A program made the translations under genes and the position numbers. Below the pieces are notes generated by a model. The model did not search any database, had not been told where the DNA came from, and saw nothing but the letters and a program-made list of their open reading frames with translations. A DNA stretch of 64,000 bases from Panopea generosa (lineage: Eukaryota; Mollusca; Bivalvia; Adapedonta; Hiatellidae): assembly GCA_029582155.1 (NCBI GenBank), contig CM055899.1, positions 56,005,853-56,069,852 of the forward strand, written 5' to 3'. Numbering within the stretch: the first letter of the stretch is position 1; each line of letters begins with the position of its first letter. This document shows, one piece after another, positions 1 through 11,477 of the stretch.

Positions 1-2420
1 TTTGTTTGACAACACTTTCAGTTTGTGTGAGATTTCGTTTCCGGCCTGTAACTTTGTCATGCATAGATGGATTTTGTTGATACTTGCTACAAAAGATCAA
101 CATAACATGACGACGTGTCGCGAGTAATACTCACACCCCTACCTCAAAGGTAAAGGTCACAATTTGACTTTGTTTGACAACACTTTGAGTTTGTTTGAGA
201 TTTCGTTTCCGGCCTGTAATTTTGTCATGCATAGATGGATTTTGTTGATACTTGCTACAAATGATTAACATAACATGACGACGTGTCGCGAGTAACACCC
301 ACACCCTTACCTCAAAGGTAAAGGTCACAATTTGACTTTGTTTGACAACACTTTGAGTTTGTGTGAGATTTCGTTTCCGGCCTGTAACTTTGTCATGCAT
401 AGATGGATTTTGTTGATACTTGCTACAAATGATTAACATAACATAACGACGTGTCGCGAGTAATACCCACACCCCTACCTCAAAGGTAAAGGTCACAATT
501 TGACTTTGTTTGACAACACTTTCAGTTTGTGTGAGATTTCGTTTCCGGCCTGTAACTTTGTCATGCATAGATGGATTTTGTTGATACTTGCTACAAATGA
601 TCAACATAACATGACGACGTGTTGCGAGTAAGACCCACACCCCTATCTCAAAGGTCAACGTCACAATTTGACTTTGTTTGACAACACTTTCAGTTTGTGT
701 GAGATTTCGTTTCCGGCCTGTAACTTTGTCATGCATGGATGGATTTTATTGATACTTGCTAAAAATGATCAACATGACATGACGACGTGTCGCGAGTAAG
801 ACCCATACCCCTACCTCAAAGGTCAAGGTCACAATTTGACTTTGTTTGACAACACTTTGAGTTTGTTTGAGATTTCGTTTCCGGCCTGTAACTTTGTCAT
901 GCATGGATGGATTTTGTTGATACTTGCTACAAATGATCAACATAACATGACGACGTGTCGCTTGTAAGACCCACACCCCTACCCCAAAGGTCAAGGTCAC
1001 AATTTGACTTTGTTTGACAACACTTTGAGTTTGTGTGAGATTTCGTTTCCGGCCTGTAACTTTGTCATGCATAGATGAATTTTGTTGATACTTGCTACAA
1101 ATGATCAACATAACATGATGACGTGTCGCGAGTAACACCCACACCTCTACCTCAAAGGTCAAGGTCACAATATGACTTTGTTTGACAACACTTTCATTTT
1201 ATGTGAGATTTCGTTTCCGGCCTGTAACTTTGTCATGCATAGATGGATTTTGTTGATACTTGCTACAAATGATCAACATAACATGACGACGTGTCGCGAG
1301 TAAACCCACACCCCTACCTCAAAGGTTAAGGTCACAATTTGACTTTGTTTGACAATACTTTTAGTTTGTGTGAGATTTCGTTTCCGTCCTGTAACTTTGT
1401 CATGCATAGATGGATTTTGTTGATACTTGCTACAAATGATTAACATAACATGACGACGTGTCGCGAGTAACACCCACACCCCTACCTCAAAGGTCAAGGT
1501 CACACTTTGACTTTGTTTGACAACTCTTTCAGTCTGTTTGAGATTTCGTGTCTGGCCTGTAACTTTGTCATGCACAGATGGATTTTGTTAATACTATCTA
1601 CAAATGACCGACATAACATGATGATTTGTCGCGCATTACACCCACAATCCCACTTCAAAGGTCAAGGTCACAATTAACTTTGGATGATGACACTTTCAGT
1701 CTGATTAAGATTTCGTATCCGGTTTGAAAATTTGTCACCTATGGATAAATTTCAAAAACACTTGGCACAATTCATCAGCATGACATTACAAAGTGTCACG
1801 TGTAAGACCCACATGCGTACAACAAAGGTCAAGGTCACACTTTCAGTTTGTTTGACAACACTTTCAGTCTGTGTGAGATTTCTTGTCCGATCTATAACTT
1901 TGTCATCTATGGATATATTTTCAAAACACTAGGCTCAGTTGATAAACATGACATAATTAAGTGTCGCATGTAAGACCCAGAACCTTTCCTCAAAGGTCAA
2001 GGTCACACTTTCAATTTGTTTGATATTGCGTGTCTGGTCTGTGACTTTGTCTTTAACTTTGCTCAATTTATCAAGATGATATGACGACGTGTCATAAGAA
2101 AAACCTAGACACTGTCACACTTTCAGTATGTATGACATCACTTTGAATCTGTTTGAAATTTCACGTCTGTATTATAACTTTATCATGCATGGATAGATTT
2201 CAAAAACACTTCGTTCAATTTATCAATTGATCAACAATTGATCTGTAACTTACATTTAGGGATTTTACAATTTTAGCTTGACACAAATGATCAGCATGTC
2301 ATGATAATGTTTCACCTGCACTTAAATGTTGAAATACCCAGACCATTACATCAGATGTCAAAATCAAGGTTACACAAAGGTCAAGGTCATGCTTTAATGT
2401 AAAATAAACATGGAATTGCA
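1..2420. repeat. 168-bp tandem repeat array
   Basis: The segment TTTGTTTGACAACACTTT recurs at about 1, 169 and 337 and onwards, so the period is 168 bp. Units up to about 1570 are very similar. From 1580 to 2420 they become progressively diverged and shortened, as expected for the old edge of an array. Each unit carries an AAAGGTCAAGGTCAC block, which contains the TCAAGGTCA extended half-site. Because 168 is 56 codons, the minus strand stays open across several units and gives a 56-residue repeating translation. I regard that as a by-product of the period, not a gene. The array runs off the left edge of the window. Confidence 0.93.
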
Positions 2421-2513
2421 TGTCTTGTCTGAAACATTAGTACATTACCTTTGATATTCATATATGCATCGCTACCTATTATATCATATATTGTTATTTT
2501 TCACAGACCATAT

Positions 2514-2529
2514 GGGGGGGGGGGGGGGG
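2514..2529 (+). repeat. poly-G tract (16 G)
   Basis: An uninterrupted run of 16 G lies in an otherwise AT-rich region. Similar tracts occur at 3178-3189 (12 G) and 7488-7501 (14 G). They may form G-quadruplex structures and may be miscounted in the assembly. Confidence 0.85.
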
Positions 2530-2956
2530 CATGTGACACTTAATAGTGACATTTGTTAACATCTAGACATATTTAAAGTCCATTTTAAAACATACAGCTT
2601 ACAAAACAACACTAGAAATAATGTATTCATTACATAAGTATATGCAAATGCGGATACACATGTAAGAATGCTGGTTGGGTTGGGGAAAGAAACAGTGAGT
2701 CAAACCAAGATCGTGAAATAAAAGAACAAAAGCGAAATTGAACTGCAACATATGTTATATAACAATTTTGTCAGCTATATCGCTTCTTTTCTTTGTGTGT
2801 GTGTTTTTTTTTTTCAAGGGGTTAAACGTCATTTCTTCACATTTCAGGTTATATACGGCGTATCAAGTTTCATTGGTGTTGGAAGACCTCAGAATGAATC
2901 TGAGTAGAACCACCGTTCTCCCGCAAGTAATTGCCAACTTTCTTATATAAAACTTT

Positions 2957-3030
2957 GGAGCAAGCGAAACTCGAACATACGGTGTTCTTGAGACGACGCA
3001 ATGGACCACTTGGTCACAGATGATCCACGC
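2957..3030 (-). mobile_element. tRNA-derived SINE-like head
   Basis: On the minus strand there is an A-box-like stretch, TGACCAAGTGGT (3005-3016), and about 30 nt further a B-box-like GTTCGAGTTTC (2966-2976). This is the spacing of an RNA polymerase III internal promoter in a tRNA. No good acceptor stem is visible, so it is more likely a SINE head or tRNA pseudogene than a functional tRNA. No body or tail could be delimited. Confidence 0.4.
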
Positions 3031-3189
3031 ACTCGACTAATAAGGTTTTACTATTTACTACAACCATTGTATTTTTCCTTTGATTGAGATAAGCTTTACT
3101 TGGTTGAAACTGTCAGTTTTGATACTGCATTCATGTTCTTAACCAGAAATACCCATTTTCCTGTATACATATGTTATGGGGGGGGGGGG

Positions 3190-3812
3190 CATTATTCACC
3201 TTCAGTAATTGCTTGGTTTATATATACTTGCATATGCACATTTTGGTGGTTTTTTTTATCACCTTCATTAATTGCTTGTTTATATATACTTGCATATGCA
3301 GACTTTGGTGGGGTCTTTAATCACCTTCAGTAATTGCTTGTTTATATATACTTGCATATGCAGACTTTGGTTGGGTCTTTAATCACCTTCAGTAATTGCT
3401 TGGTTTATATATACTTGTATATGCACATTTTGGTGGGGTCATTAATCACTTTCAGTTATTGCTTGGTTTATATATACTTGTATATGCACATTTTGGTGGG
3501 ATCATTAATCACCTTCAGTAATTACTTGGTTTATATATACTTGTATATGCAAATTTTGGTGGGGTCTTTAATCAACTTCAGTAATTGCTGGTTTATTATA
3601 TATACTTGTAAATGCACATTTTGGTGGGGTCATGAATCACCTTCATTAATTGCTTGTTTATATATACTTGTATATGCACACTTTGGTGGGGTCATTAATC
3701 ACCTTCAGTAATTACTCGGTTTATATACAACTTGCATATGCACATTTTGGTGTGGTCATTAATCACCTTCAGTAATTACTCGGTTTATATATACTTACAT
3801 ATGCACAATTTT
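3190..3812. repeat. 63-bp tandem repeat array
   Basis: About ten units contain TTTGGTGGGGTCATTAATCA followed by CTTCAGTAATTGCTTGG and TATATATACTTG. Identical positions at 3426 and 3489 give a 63-bp period. This is 21 codons, so a long frame (3334-3711) stays open without any sign of being a protein. The array begins right after a 12-G tract and ends 40 bp before a transporter exon, so it probably lies in an intron of that gene. Confidence 0.9.
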
Positions 3813-3855
3813 GATGCTTTTGTTTCACATAAGTATTATGTATTTATCTAAACAG

Positions 3856-4011
3856 GCAAGCCACAAACAGGATGCAGGGTAGTATTATCGTTTATATCAA
3901 GGGACTTTATTATATTCATCGTCTCAATTTGTTTGTGTTTGTCTGGCCATCTTCACACCGCTTAACTTTATACCTGTTATGATAAAAGAAAATGGATTTT
4001 CACCTGACGAA
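3856..4011 (+). pseudogene. SLC16/monocarboxylate transporter-like internal exon, frameshifted
   Basis: A pyrimidine-rich tract ending in AG (3854-3855) precedes this exon, and a GTATGT donor follows at 4012. The first frame begins KPQTGC and reads RVVLSFISRDFIIFIVSIC. A neighbouring frame then gives LAIFTPLNFIPVMIKENG and FSPDE. Together they resemble transmembrane helix 7 of monocarboxylate transporters (major facilitator superfamily, H+-coupled monocarboxylate transport at the plasma membrane), which follows the central cytoplasmic loop and continues into the next external loop. The two halves need a one-base shift near 3941, so the copy is a pseudogene, carries an assembly indel, or my reading is wrong. 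It shares strand and family with the terminal exon at 6425. At least one exon (helices 8 to 11) should lie between them and is not clearly present. Confidence 0.5.
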
Positions 4012-6424
4012 GTATGTATTTTACCCGCATCAATGTTGCAAAGTTGTATATTAACACTTAATCTAAATTATTCTTTGTAATCATAAGAAGTTTGGTATAC
4101 CTTGTTAAAAAAGCACTTGTAACAAAATGATCAAATTTTTTACATGAACAAAAGTTTGAATATTTAATCATAAAATATATACAAATTAACGAAATTTTCT
4201 CAACAACATGAACAAATACAGGTCTAACAATGCTTAAAGCTGTAATTACACAATCGCTTAACACATGCTCATTTACCACACTTCAGTTTAATTGATGTCG
4301 CGATACTAACTGTTACTTTTTTACTTATGCTTCACTGATGTTGCGATATAACTTCTCCGTAACTTCGATGAATGATTTATACTGTTTTAAAATATAAGTA
4401 TACTTGGAATTTAAATACAACGTCCGCGTCCGGCCTATTCGTAGATACAATTTAAGGCAATGGATGTATCAACATGGTTCTCTTCCCGTGTTCTATGTTA
4501 TACTGAGATACTTTGGCCTTACGTCGCCTCGTGCCGACTCCACTCTGACATCAGGGTTGTCAAGTCGTCCATATAACGATTATGTTGCGCGTCCTTATGA
4601 TCGTATTACCAGCGGTTGACTCCTGTTACGTCGTTGGAACTTACGTCACACATACGTCAATATACGGTCAGATACCGTTTGCTTTGGTCAAGTTATAACG
4701 TCGGATCCATTCTGTCACAATGTTTCCGTATGATGGTATTTTGCTAAGCTAAGTGACAGAGATGATGATATTCATACGTATATATATATCAACAAAACCA
4801 CACACCACTGGAGAAAATCAAGAAATCATGAATTAACATCGTACCATTCAAATTGTATAAAAATGATACCTGTAAAATATGGTAAGTTTTACAATACGTT
4901 TTCTAAAATGCTTATTACTCAACGGATTTTTATGACATTAAAATCAAAATGACTAATTCTTTAACCAAAAAAAATTATGCAAAATATCTTAGAAACGTCC
5001 TATCCCTATCTACCTAGCGATAAGTTTAACAACCCTGTATTAATTGACGCTATATATACCTATACAATGTAAATAACTTTGCTCTGACCGACCCTTACGA
5101 TCCAGGCCACATTAACTAGCTATTTGGTTAAAGCACTAGTGGTCTCAATTGTATGGGATGTTACCATTTGTATGCGAAATGTGACAAAAGCACATAGAAA
5201 GTGAAGCTTAATACGTGTCCAGCTATGATAATTGCATGATCTTTAAAACTAGCTTGTCTTGATATCGCACACTAACCATTTATCTAACACGAATGATGCC
5301 TTTATAATCGAGATCATTTCGTTACATAGATTAGTACTATAATAATTTGTATCAACTTTAGTGAATATGTCGGATAACCTAATCGCAAATGCAAAAATGA
5401 TCTGACTAATTCATGAGAGCTCATTCAGCTAACCGTATTGAGTTAACTATAAAACTTTTATTGTATGTATTTTAATATTGAAATATTATGTGAAGCAAAA
5501 CCCAAGTCCACAAATAACATCACCATCGTTGAATAATATTTCAGTTGAAATCAACATATATATTTTGTAATAAAAGAACAACATGATATATTCTTATATG
5601 CAATAGAAGTTAAAATATGTGTACGCAGAACGTCATAATACGTCGTTTTGATATCGACCGCTTATACCATAAACGTATACATGTTTACCATGCTAGATTA
5701 ATTTTGAGAATAAAAATATAGAATATATAAATATTTTTAAACATCTTAATTTTACGTTAAAAATAAAACTTGATACATGTTATTGTTTGTTTTTCAGCTG
5801 AACTTAATTAAAACGCTATGCAATATTACTCTTTATACCAGACGTTAGTGTATTTCTTCAACTTGTTATAACGGTCGACATTGTGGTTATGGAAAATGTC
5901 TAACATGGAATATGACTCAACTATCTAATACACGAAATAGGGGGGTTCTGTAGGATTGCCGATTACAGGTAAACTATGAAATCGTAGTGGTTATTAAAAT
6001 ATCAAACTAATATGCAAAACTATCAACGAATTCGAGACTCATCAATGTATAAAATAATTTAACAAATAAAAAAAATTGCCTGCAAAGATTGAAAATGGTT
6101 ATGATTTTACCTTATAATTTATATATTTGTCAAAGACTTTTATAATGTATTAACTGATTTATTGGTATTGATGAAATAGATTTCTGATGTATTATATTTA
6201 AAAAATACCTAATTTATAATGAGAATAACATATTGCTTTGGTTAAATTTGTTCATAGTGATGCCATAGGGTTACATAATTATATTGTCAAATTGCGATTG
6301 TGCGTCCTTTGGTTGTTTAACTTTCTTTTTGGATATAGAAATTCTTCTATTTTGATAACTAATATTTTACTAATATGATATCTACCAAAACATTCATTCT
6401 AATTATTATTGATTTTACTTTTAG
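4012..6424 (+). other. Intron-like interval of the transporter gene with a possible decayed exon
   Basis: This 2.4-kb stretch lies between the two transporter exons. Most of it is AT-rich and featureless. At about 4405-4700 the GC content rises, and one frame contains LRVLMIVLPAV followed by a VVGTYVTHTSIYGQ-like run, which weakly recalls helices 10 and 11 of SLC16 proteins. In that frame there are several stops and no clean splice sites. It may be a decayed exon or chance similarity. The rest, 4700-6400, shows nothing I can name. Confidence 0.3.
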
Positions 6425-6690
6425 GTTGGATTGTTGATGTAACTGGTTCATTCAGAATAGGTTTAATGGTGACTGGTTGTATATATTTAATATTTATTTG
6501 TTGTATGTTCGTATTAGGATCTGTCATTGACGTGTTTATTTCCATCACAGCTTGCTGTAGGAAGTCGGATGTTCGTGAAGACATAGCTAAACGTGGTCAG
6601 GATGAGGCACAAGATAACCCAAGTGAAATTGAAATGCATAGTTCGGATGTTAGTCACGATAATGCTGTTAATGGCATGTTCGTCACATAA
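6425..6690 (+). CDS. Monocarboxylate transporter-like (SLC16) terminal exon
   Basis: A T-rich tract and AG acceptor (6423-6424) precede an exon whose first two bases complete a glycine codon (phase 1). The frame then reads GWIVDVTGSF, the loop before the last helix that is characteristic of monocarboxylate transporters. A hydrophobic helix of about 30 residues follows (transmembrane segment 12, FRIGLMVTGCIYLIFICC...), then a cysteine-bearing juxtamembrane turn and a charged cytoplasmic tail of about 40 residues rich in D, E and S, ending at TAA. The family carries lactate, pyruvate and related monocarboxylates with protons across the plasma membrane. Substrate residues are in upstream exons not seen here. 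The frame begins TTG in some ORF calls, but the exon boundary is the splice site. An upstream exon of the same family lies at 3856. Confidence 0.7.
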
Positions 6691-6938
6691 TTGTAGCGAT
6701 GGAAGAAAAAATCCAAGAAATGAGCTTTTGAATAATTGACCAAAGGTGTGTCAAGGTTTAAGTTTGAATTAAGATACGGTGACCCAAAAATAAATGTTGC
6801 TCAGTGTAATACAATAATTAATTTTATAACAAAGTCGAAACTAGATTTGTTGATTACTTTGTGCAGATTGATGAAACAAGCCAGAAGTCTCGAAACATAT
6901 TTGAAAAAAACAATAACAACAACTGTAATATATTAAAA

Positions 6939-6944
6939 AATAAA
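6939..6944 (+). terminator. Polyadenylation signal of the transporter gene
   Basis: AATAAA lies about 250 bp after the transporter stop codon and is a plausible poly(A) signal for a 3' UTR running from 6691. Confidence 0.45.
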
Positions 6945-6959
6945 TTCTATTAAAACATC

Positions 6960-8070
6960 AACTTTCTACTTGTACGTGACACGATATGGTCTGTACATGT
7001 ACATTAAGAGGGATAGTTGATTATCAACTTGTTAAATTGTGACGTAGAAAGTATGTTATCCTGAAAATGGTGTTAGCGTCATTATGATAGAATTCATCTT
7101 ACGCGAGAACGAAAATTGATACGGGCACTTGCCATGTTTGCCCAATTAAATACAGTGTAATTCAATGTAGTGTTCTTAAATGGCCATGTGGGACTTCACT
7201 TAGACTTTAGGAAATATGATGACCGCTTTTGTTCGGTTAAAGCTTTTTGGCATGGTAATATCTCCATAACAACTGCATGTACCTACACATCAATGAAACA
7301 CCACACATGTGTCTTCATAAAAGGGCTCAAGGTTACAAGTCGGATAAAAAGAGTTATCGTACTTTTATACTAACAAAATCTATTTAGAGCGTTTTTCTCT
7401 GCAAACTCATATATCAGTATATACCTGTCATGTGTCAATGAATATTCATATGTGTGTCTTCAATACCATTAAAGTGTGTGGGGGGTTGGGGGGGGGGGGG
7501 GCTGGAGAGGACAAATGGGATAACTCAATTATAACTTTTGACAGATCTATGACACCTTTTTGTAAACTCATATCTTAGTAACTACCGGCTACCGGTCTTA
7601 CGTCGATGAACATTACACCAGTGACCACCATCATTGAGATTCAAAGGATATTTGGGTTTATCCCATATTGATTTCAAGCAGAATTGTGGCCCCTTCTATA
7701 TTCGTTTAAAGGTTTTTAAAGTGTGTTCAGTCCAGCGTTGTAACAAGCTTGTATCGTATTAATTGCTAGCCATACATTAATGCAACTCCACAGTTGTGTT
7801 CACTACAATAAAATGTACATCTCAAGGGCACAAATAGGCTTAATCAGAATTGGTTGTATGCATAATTATGGCTCTTATTTAGACAATTTGGTTAACATTT
7901 TTGCAAACCCATGTCTCAGTAACTCAGTTATTCATTAATAAACATTCACAAAATTCTTACTACTATCCAAGTGGAGAAGTGTAAGTTTGACGCATAGCCC
8001 CTTTAATACATTTTGAATTTGGTTAAAAAATTAGGCGTATATATTCATTTTTTTCATATAAATGTCATTG
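6960..8070. repeat. Non-coding interval with degenerate dispersed repeats
   Basis: No gene is seen. A short degenerate motif, TTTTTGCAAACTCATATCTCAGTAAC-like, recurs at about 7391, 7554 and 7899. It is followed each time by a diverged GATGAACATT-like segment, suggesting old copies of one repeat. A 14-G tract lies at 7488-7501. Confidence 0.45.
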
Positions 8071-8077
8071 TTTCCTT

Positions 8078-8725
8078 TTATAACAAGAATACACTCTTAT
8101 ACTCTTCTATAGCATCGGTTAAATAATTTGATACCCTTCCTTTATAGAGTACAGTTTTTGTGATTTTAAAACAGTTTCTTTTCTGCTTTATGGTAAAACC
8201 AAGTTCGTCACATAACTGTACGAACTGATTCAAGTGTAAGTAGCACTCATCTGACCCCAGTGGACCAACAAATAAAAAATCATCAATAACATGACTCATA
8301 TAGGCATGATATGTATATTCCATGTACATGTACCATTAAAGAGCTGTGCTAAATCGCTAAAATGTCTGGCAAGATATACTTATATACCCATTGGCAAGCC
8401 TTTATCTACATAATACTCTGAATGGCCATTACTTTGGATTGTGAAACCAAGTAAATGATAAGCAATTGGATAGATAGGCAATAACCTAAATGCATCTTGT
8501 ATGTCGGTTTTCGCCGTGAGTGCATCAACACCAAATTTTTTAACAATAGACACCACAGTATTAATCGTAAGGAACCCAGGTGTGTTGAGATGATATACCG
8601 CTGCTTACGGATTGACCATGAGGGAAACTGAAGTCATGTATAAGTCTATATGAATTCGCTTCTTGCTTGGGGAATAACCCTAAAGGAAAGGAGAGCTAAT
8701 GAGATGTGGCAAAGGAAGAGCAGGG
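8078..8725 (-). pseudogene. Reverse transcriptase fragment of the DIRS-like element
   Basis: Reading down the minus strand, a piece at about 8560-8380 gives ALTAKTDIQDAFRLLPIYPI, then a YHLLGFTIQ core and a YYVDKGLPMGI ending. These are fingers and palm motifs of reverse transcriptase, with the first catalytic aspartate in TKTDIQ. After a break, the piece 8329-8078 carries HVIDDFLFVGPLGS, the catalytic box (here IDD), and then LCDELGFTIKQ. The enzyme would copy element RNA into DNA. Frame changes and stops between the pieces make it non-functional. It starts near 8725, after the pol N-terminal fragment, and ends abruptly at 8078. Confidence 0.72.
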
Positions 8726-8750
8726 AAAGGGCCGGCAACTCTATTTTAAC

Positions 8751-9014
8751 CTATTCTTGCTCAATATTCCGCTTCAAAATATCTGGTTGACTCCGACAGG
8801 AGTTATGATTGTCTACTGGCTGTGATTGACGATTGCCGTTAAGAAAACCCTCACTGAAACCATGATACAGAAATTGTCTTTCAACTGAGTTATAGTCCAT
8901 GAGAATTTGATACAATTTAGTGTTATTAACTGGAGTTAAATCGGGCCGCCTATTAGTACGGTCCGAACGGGCCTGGTTTTGTGTTGAGGGATTTGAAAGC
9001 ATGTCTGGGTACAT
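8751..9014 (-). pseudogene. Pol N-terminal region of the DIRS-like element
   Basis: An 87-codon open piece contains RRPDLTPVNNTKLYQIL, then DYNSVERQFLYHGFSEGF and a basic and acidic end. This block (TPVN...LYQIL...ER.FLY.GF..GF) commonly precedes the reverse transcriptase in mollusc retroelements of this type. It has no known catalytic role and may be the gag-pol linker. It lies directly upstream of the RT fragment on the same strand and is closed by a stop, after which the frame resumes with RT-like text. Confidence 0.6.
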
Positions 9015-9069
9015 TAAGATTCACAGCGTTCCTCTGGGTATAAGCCCCATTCTGAGCATTTCAGGTAAT

Positions 9070-9185
9070 TCGTCACAAAAAACCTGGATGCACCCCTCCC
9101 CTCCCCACCCCGCAGCACTGTTGGCATTTATGTGAAAAAAGACACGAAGCGGATTTGCAACCACCGCGACGGTTGTATGCAAAAC
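9070..9185 (-). pseudogene. CCCH-like zinc finger of the DIRS-like gag
   Basis: One minus-strand frame reads NRRGGCKSASCLFSHKCQQC and shortly after GGVHPGFL. The spacing C-x4-C-x3-H followed by C-x2-C and an HP is the finger found near the end of gag in this retroelement type, presumably for nucleic-acid binding. It ends at a TGA and is out of frame with neighbouring pieces. Confidence 0.55.
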
Positions 9186-9266
9186 TAGGGGTTTTGACCG
9201 CCATCAGGTTTCCAGAGGGTAGTGTGGCAGCGCACATCCACAATTATTGGTGCACCATACCCCATG

Positions 9267-9829
9267 CTAAGCCATGGAGTTAACGCTGCTCCCTACAATT
9301 TCTATCATGATATAAAAAGGCATTCTGCCCATATGTTTGGTTTCTCGTATGAGAGAAATAAAGACCGGTAAGCCTGATAAATGCTGCGGGTGTCGAGCCA
9401 CATATACATAAATATAGATGTGGAATGCTCTGGTCCAATAATGAATATCCAAGACGTAGCCTTGGGTTTATTCTGGACTTGAAAAATTCCTCCTTCTCTG
9501 ATGTTTATTTGGAAGGAGTCTGTTGTAACAATATGGAAGATCTGACTTTGTCGGAAACATGAGAAGAAATGGATATTGCACCTTTATCAGCTGCACCACT
9601 GAAACTGTCAATGTCTGCTACTGCCTGGTTTACTGTTATGGGTACTGTCGTATTTGGACTAGCATCTGTCACATTTAGCATAACATCCGCCATCACTTCT
9701 ATTCTCCATCCTAGCCATCATCTTGTCGACGAAGGCATCCATGTCCGTGGTTTCTGCATCTCCCTCGTTTTCAAGCCGGGATCGTTTTGCCTGATTGGGC
9801 TTTGCTTTACGGCTGGGTCGCTTAGACAT
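9267..9829 (-). pseudogene. Gag-like region of the DIRS-like element
   Basis: The probable start is the methionine at 9829, which opens a basic N terminus (MSKRPSRKAK) and continues to DAFVDKMMARMENR. Near 9680 the frame breaks. The next frame reads NVTDASPNTTVPI and SDKVRSSILLQ. After another break, the piece 9452-9267 reads WTRAFHIYIYVYVARHPQ, resembling the WTSAF...HP block in gag-like proteins of DIRS-type elements. No enzyme motif is present. The role would be a particle or RNA-binding protein. Confidence 0.55.
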
Positions 9830-9999
9830 TTTGACGATCTGTACCTGAGAAGTAAATGTATTACACTGAGTTATAAATAGAATACATATGTAGTCAGACA
9901 AGTAATGTATGCACCGTAATTGTGAAGAATATGCAAACTGTTTGTCCTACCAACTATACATTAATTTTGCAGTCTAGTTTTTTTCTGCTATACTTAGCA

Positions 10000-11350
10000 C
10001 AGGAAATTAGTATTAAGTATTCAGGCTAGCAAAACTATTGAGACTATTCAGGCCACAGTGAGAATATATTGAGACTGCCCAGATGCATATGTTAATGAGC
10101 AGACTATATATAGAGTTGTCAGACCAGACCGAACACAATTAAAACTATACTGAGTGTTTTAGGGTGTTGAGCCTATTTCGCTATAGAGCATAATACATAC
10201 TATAGAGCGAGTTTAGCGGGGCTATACAGAGCCCATAATGCTATACACTATACTGCGTTGATATTGATATACAGAACACATTAGGACTATGCCAAGTCTG
10301 GTGAGGCCATTCCGCGCCGACAATGCTTATTGAGCACATTAGGACTATAATGTGTCCGGTGAGGCTATACCGAGCCGATAACGTTAAATGAGCACATTAG
10401 GACTATAATGAGTCTGTTGAGGCTAACCGAGTCGACACTGCTAACTGAGCCCATTAAGACTAAACTGAGTTGAGTGAGGCTTTACCGAGCCGACACTATA
10501 AAAAGCACCTATTAAGACCTACCTAGTCTGGTGCGGTTAATACCGAGCCGACAATGCTAACATAGCACCTTAAGACTTTACCGAGGGTAGTGGGGCTATA
10601 CCGAGCTGACAACGCTAACAGAGCTCATGAAGACTATACAGAGTCGAGTGAGACTATAACGACCCAACACTGTTACATGTAACTGAGCCCATTAATACTT
10701 AATTGAGTCTGGTGAGGCTAATACCGAGCAATAATAACAGAGCACATTAAGACTATCAATTATAGAGCTTAGTGAGGCTATACCGAGCTGACAACGTTAA
10801 CATAGCTTATTAAGACTATACCGAGTCTGGTGAGGCTAAACCAAGCCGACGCTGCAGCCAATTAAGACTAAATTGAGTCTGGTGAGGCTAATACCGAGCA
10901 ATAATAACAGAGCACGTTAAGACTATTAATTATAGAGCTTAATGAGGCTATACCGAGCTGACAACGTTAACATAGCTTATTAAGACTATACCGAGTCTGG
11001 TGAGGCTAACGAAGCCGACACCGCTAATCCAATTAAGACTAAACGAGTCGTGTGAGATAATCCGAAGTCGACAATGCAAACTGAGCACATTAGGACAACA
11101 CCGAGTCAGTTGAGATAACCCTGAGCTGACAGTGCTTACCGCATTAAGACTAAACCAAGTCTGGTGAGGTTATACCGTGCTAATCAAGCACAGTATCAGG
11201 CTATACAGAGCTAGAACATGCAAAGTATATCTCGAAGAAGTCCGTTCAGGCTATACATAGCCAAACTAATGCAACCGGAAAAAAGCAGACATGACCAGTA
11301 AGGCAATCCACTGCCAATCGAGACAGAGCACAGAGTACCGTGTATATGTA
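10000..11350. repeat. ~58-bp tandem array with a 170-bp higher-order repeat
   Basis: Degenerate units contain GAGGCTATACCGAGCCGAC followed by AATGCTAACTGAGCACATTA and AGACTATACCGAGTCTGG. The two ACTATACCGAG/GCTATACCGAG halves show an internal sub-repeat. Monomers are about 57-59 bp. Three consecutive monomers are duplicated nearly exactly at 10701-10860 and 10871-11030, a 170-bp period. The array sits immediately upstream (minus-strand sense) of the DIRS-like gag. Confidence 0.88.
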
Positions 11351-11477
11351 ATCTGTACAGAGACGATACTGCTAAACAGAGCCAATTCAAACTAACTGAG
11401 CATTATATATGGCAATCACTATTACAGAGTATATGTTGAATGTTAAACAACACATATGTAGCACATACCATTTCAAC

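Larger units (their letters stand above)
8078..9829 (-). mobile_element. Decayed DIRS-like (tyrosine-recombinase type) retroelement, gag-RT part
   Basis: Several minus-strand reading pieces in different frames follow the order gag (9829 to 9267), CCCH-like finger (about 9180 to 9088), pol N-terminal region (9014 to 8751) and reverse transcriptase (about 8725 to 8078). They match in order and wording the gag-pol of a retroelement family common in molluscs that I associate with DIRS-like elements. Assignment to that superfamily is by RT resemblance. The recombinase itself was not found. Stops and shifts throughout mean the copy is dead. Confidence 0.7.

Noticed and set aside
131-1575. Long minus-strand frames with a repeating 56-residue peptide
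   Set aside because: The period (168 bp) is a multiple of three, so frames stay open automatically. Units are diverged without codon bias and there is no gene context.
2957-3030. Functional tRNA gene
   Set aside because: A and B boxes are suggestive, but acceptor and anticodon stems do not form, so it is listed only as SINE-like.
4404-4619. 71-codon plus-strand frame in the transporter interval
   Set aside because: This frame has no similarity I recognise. Another frame of the same DNA looks slightly more like a decayed transporter exon, so I did not call it a gene.
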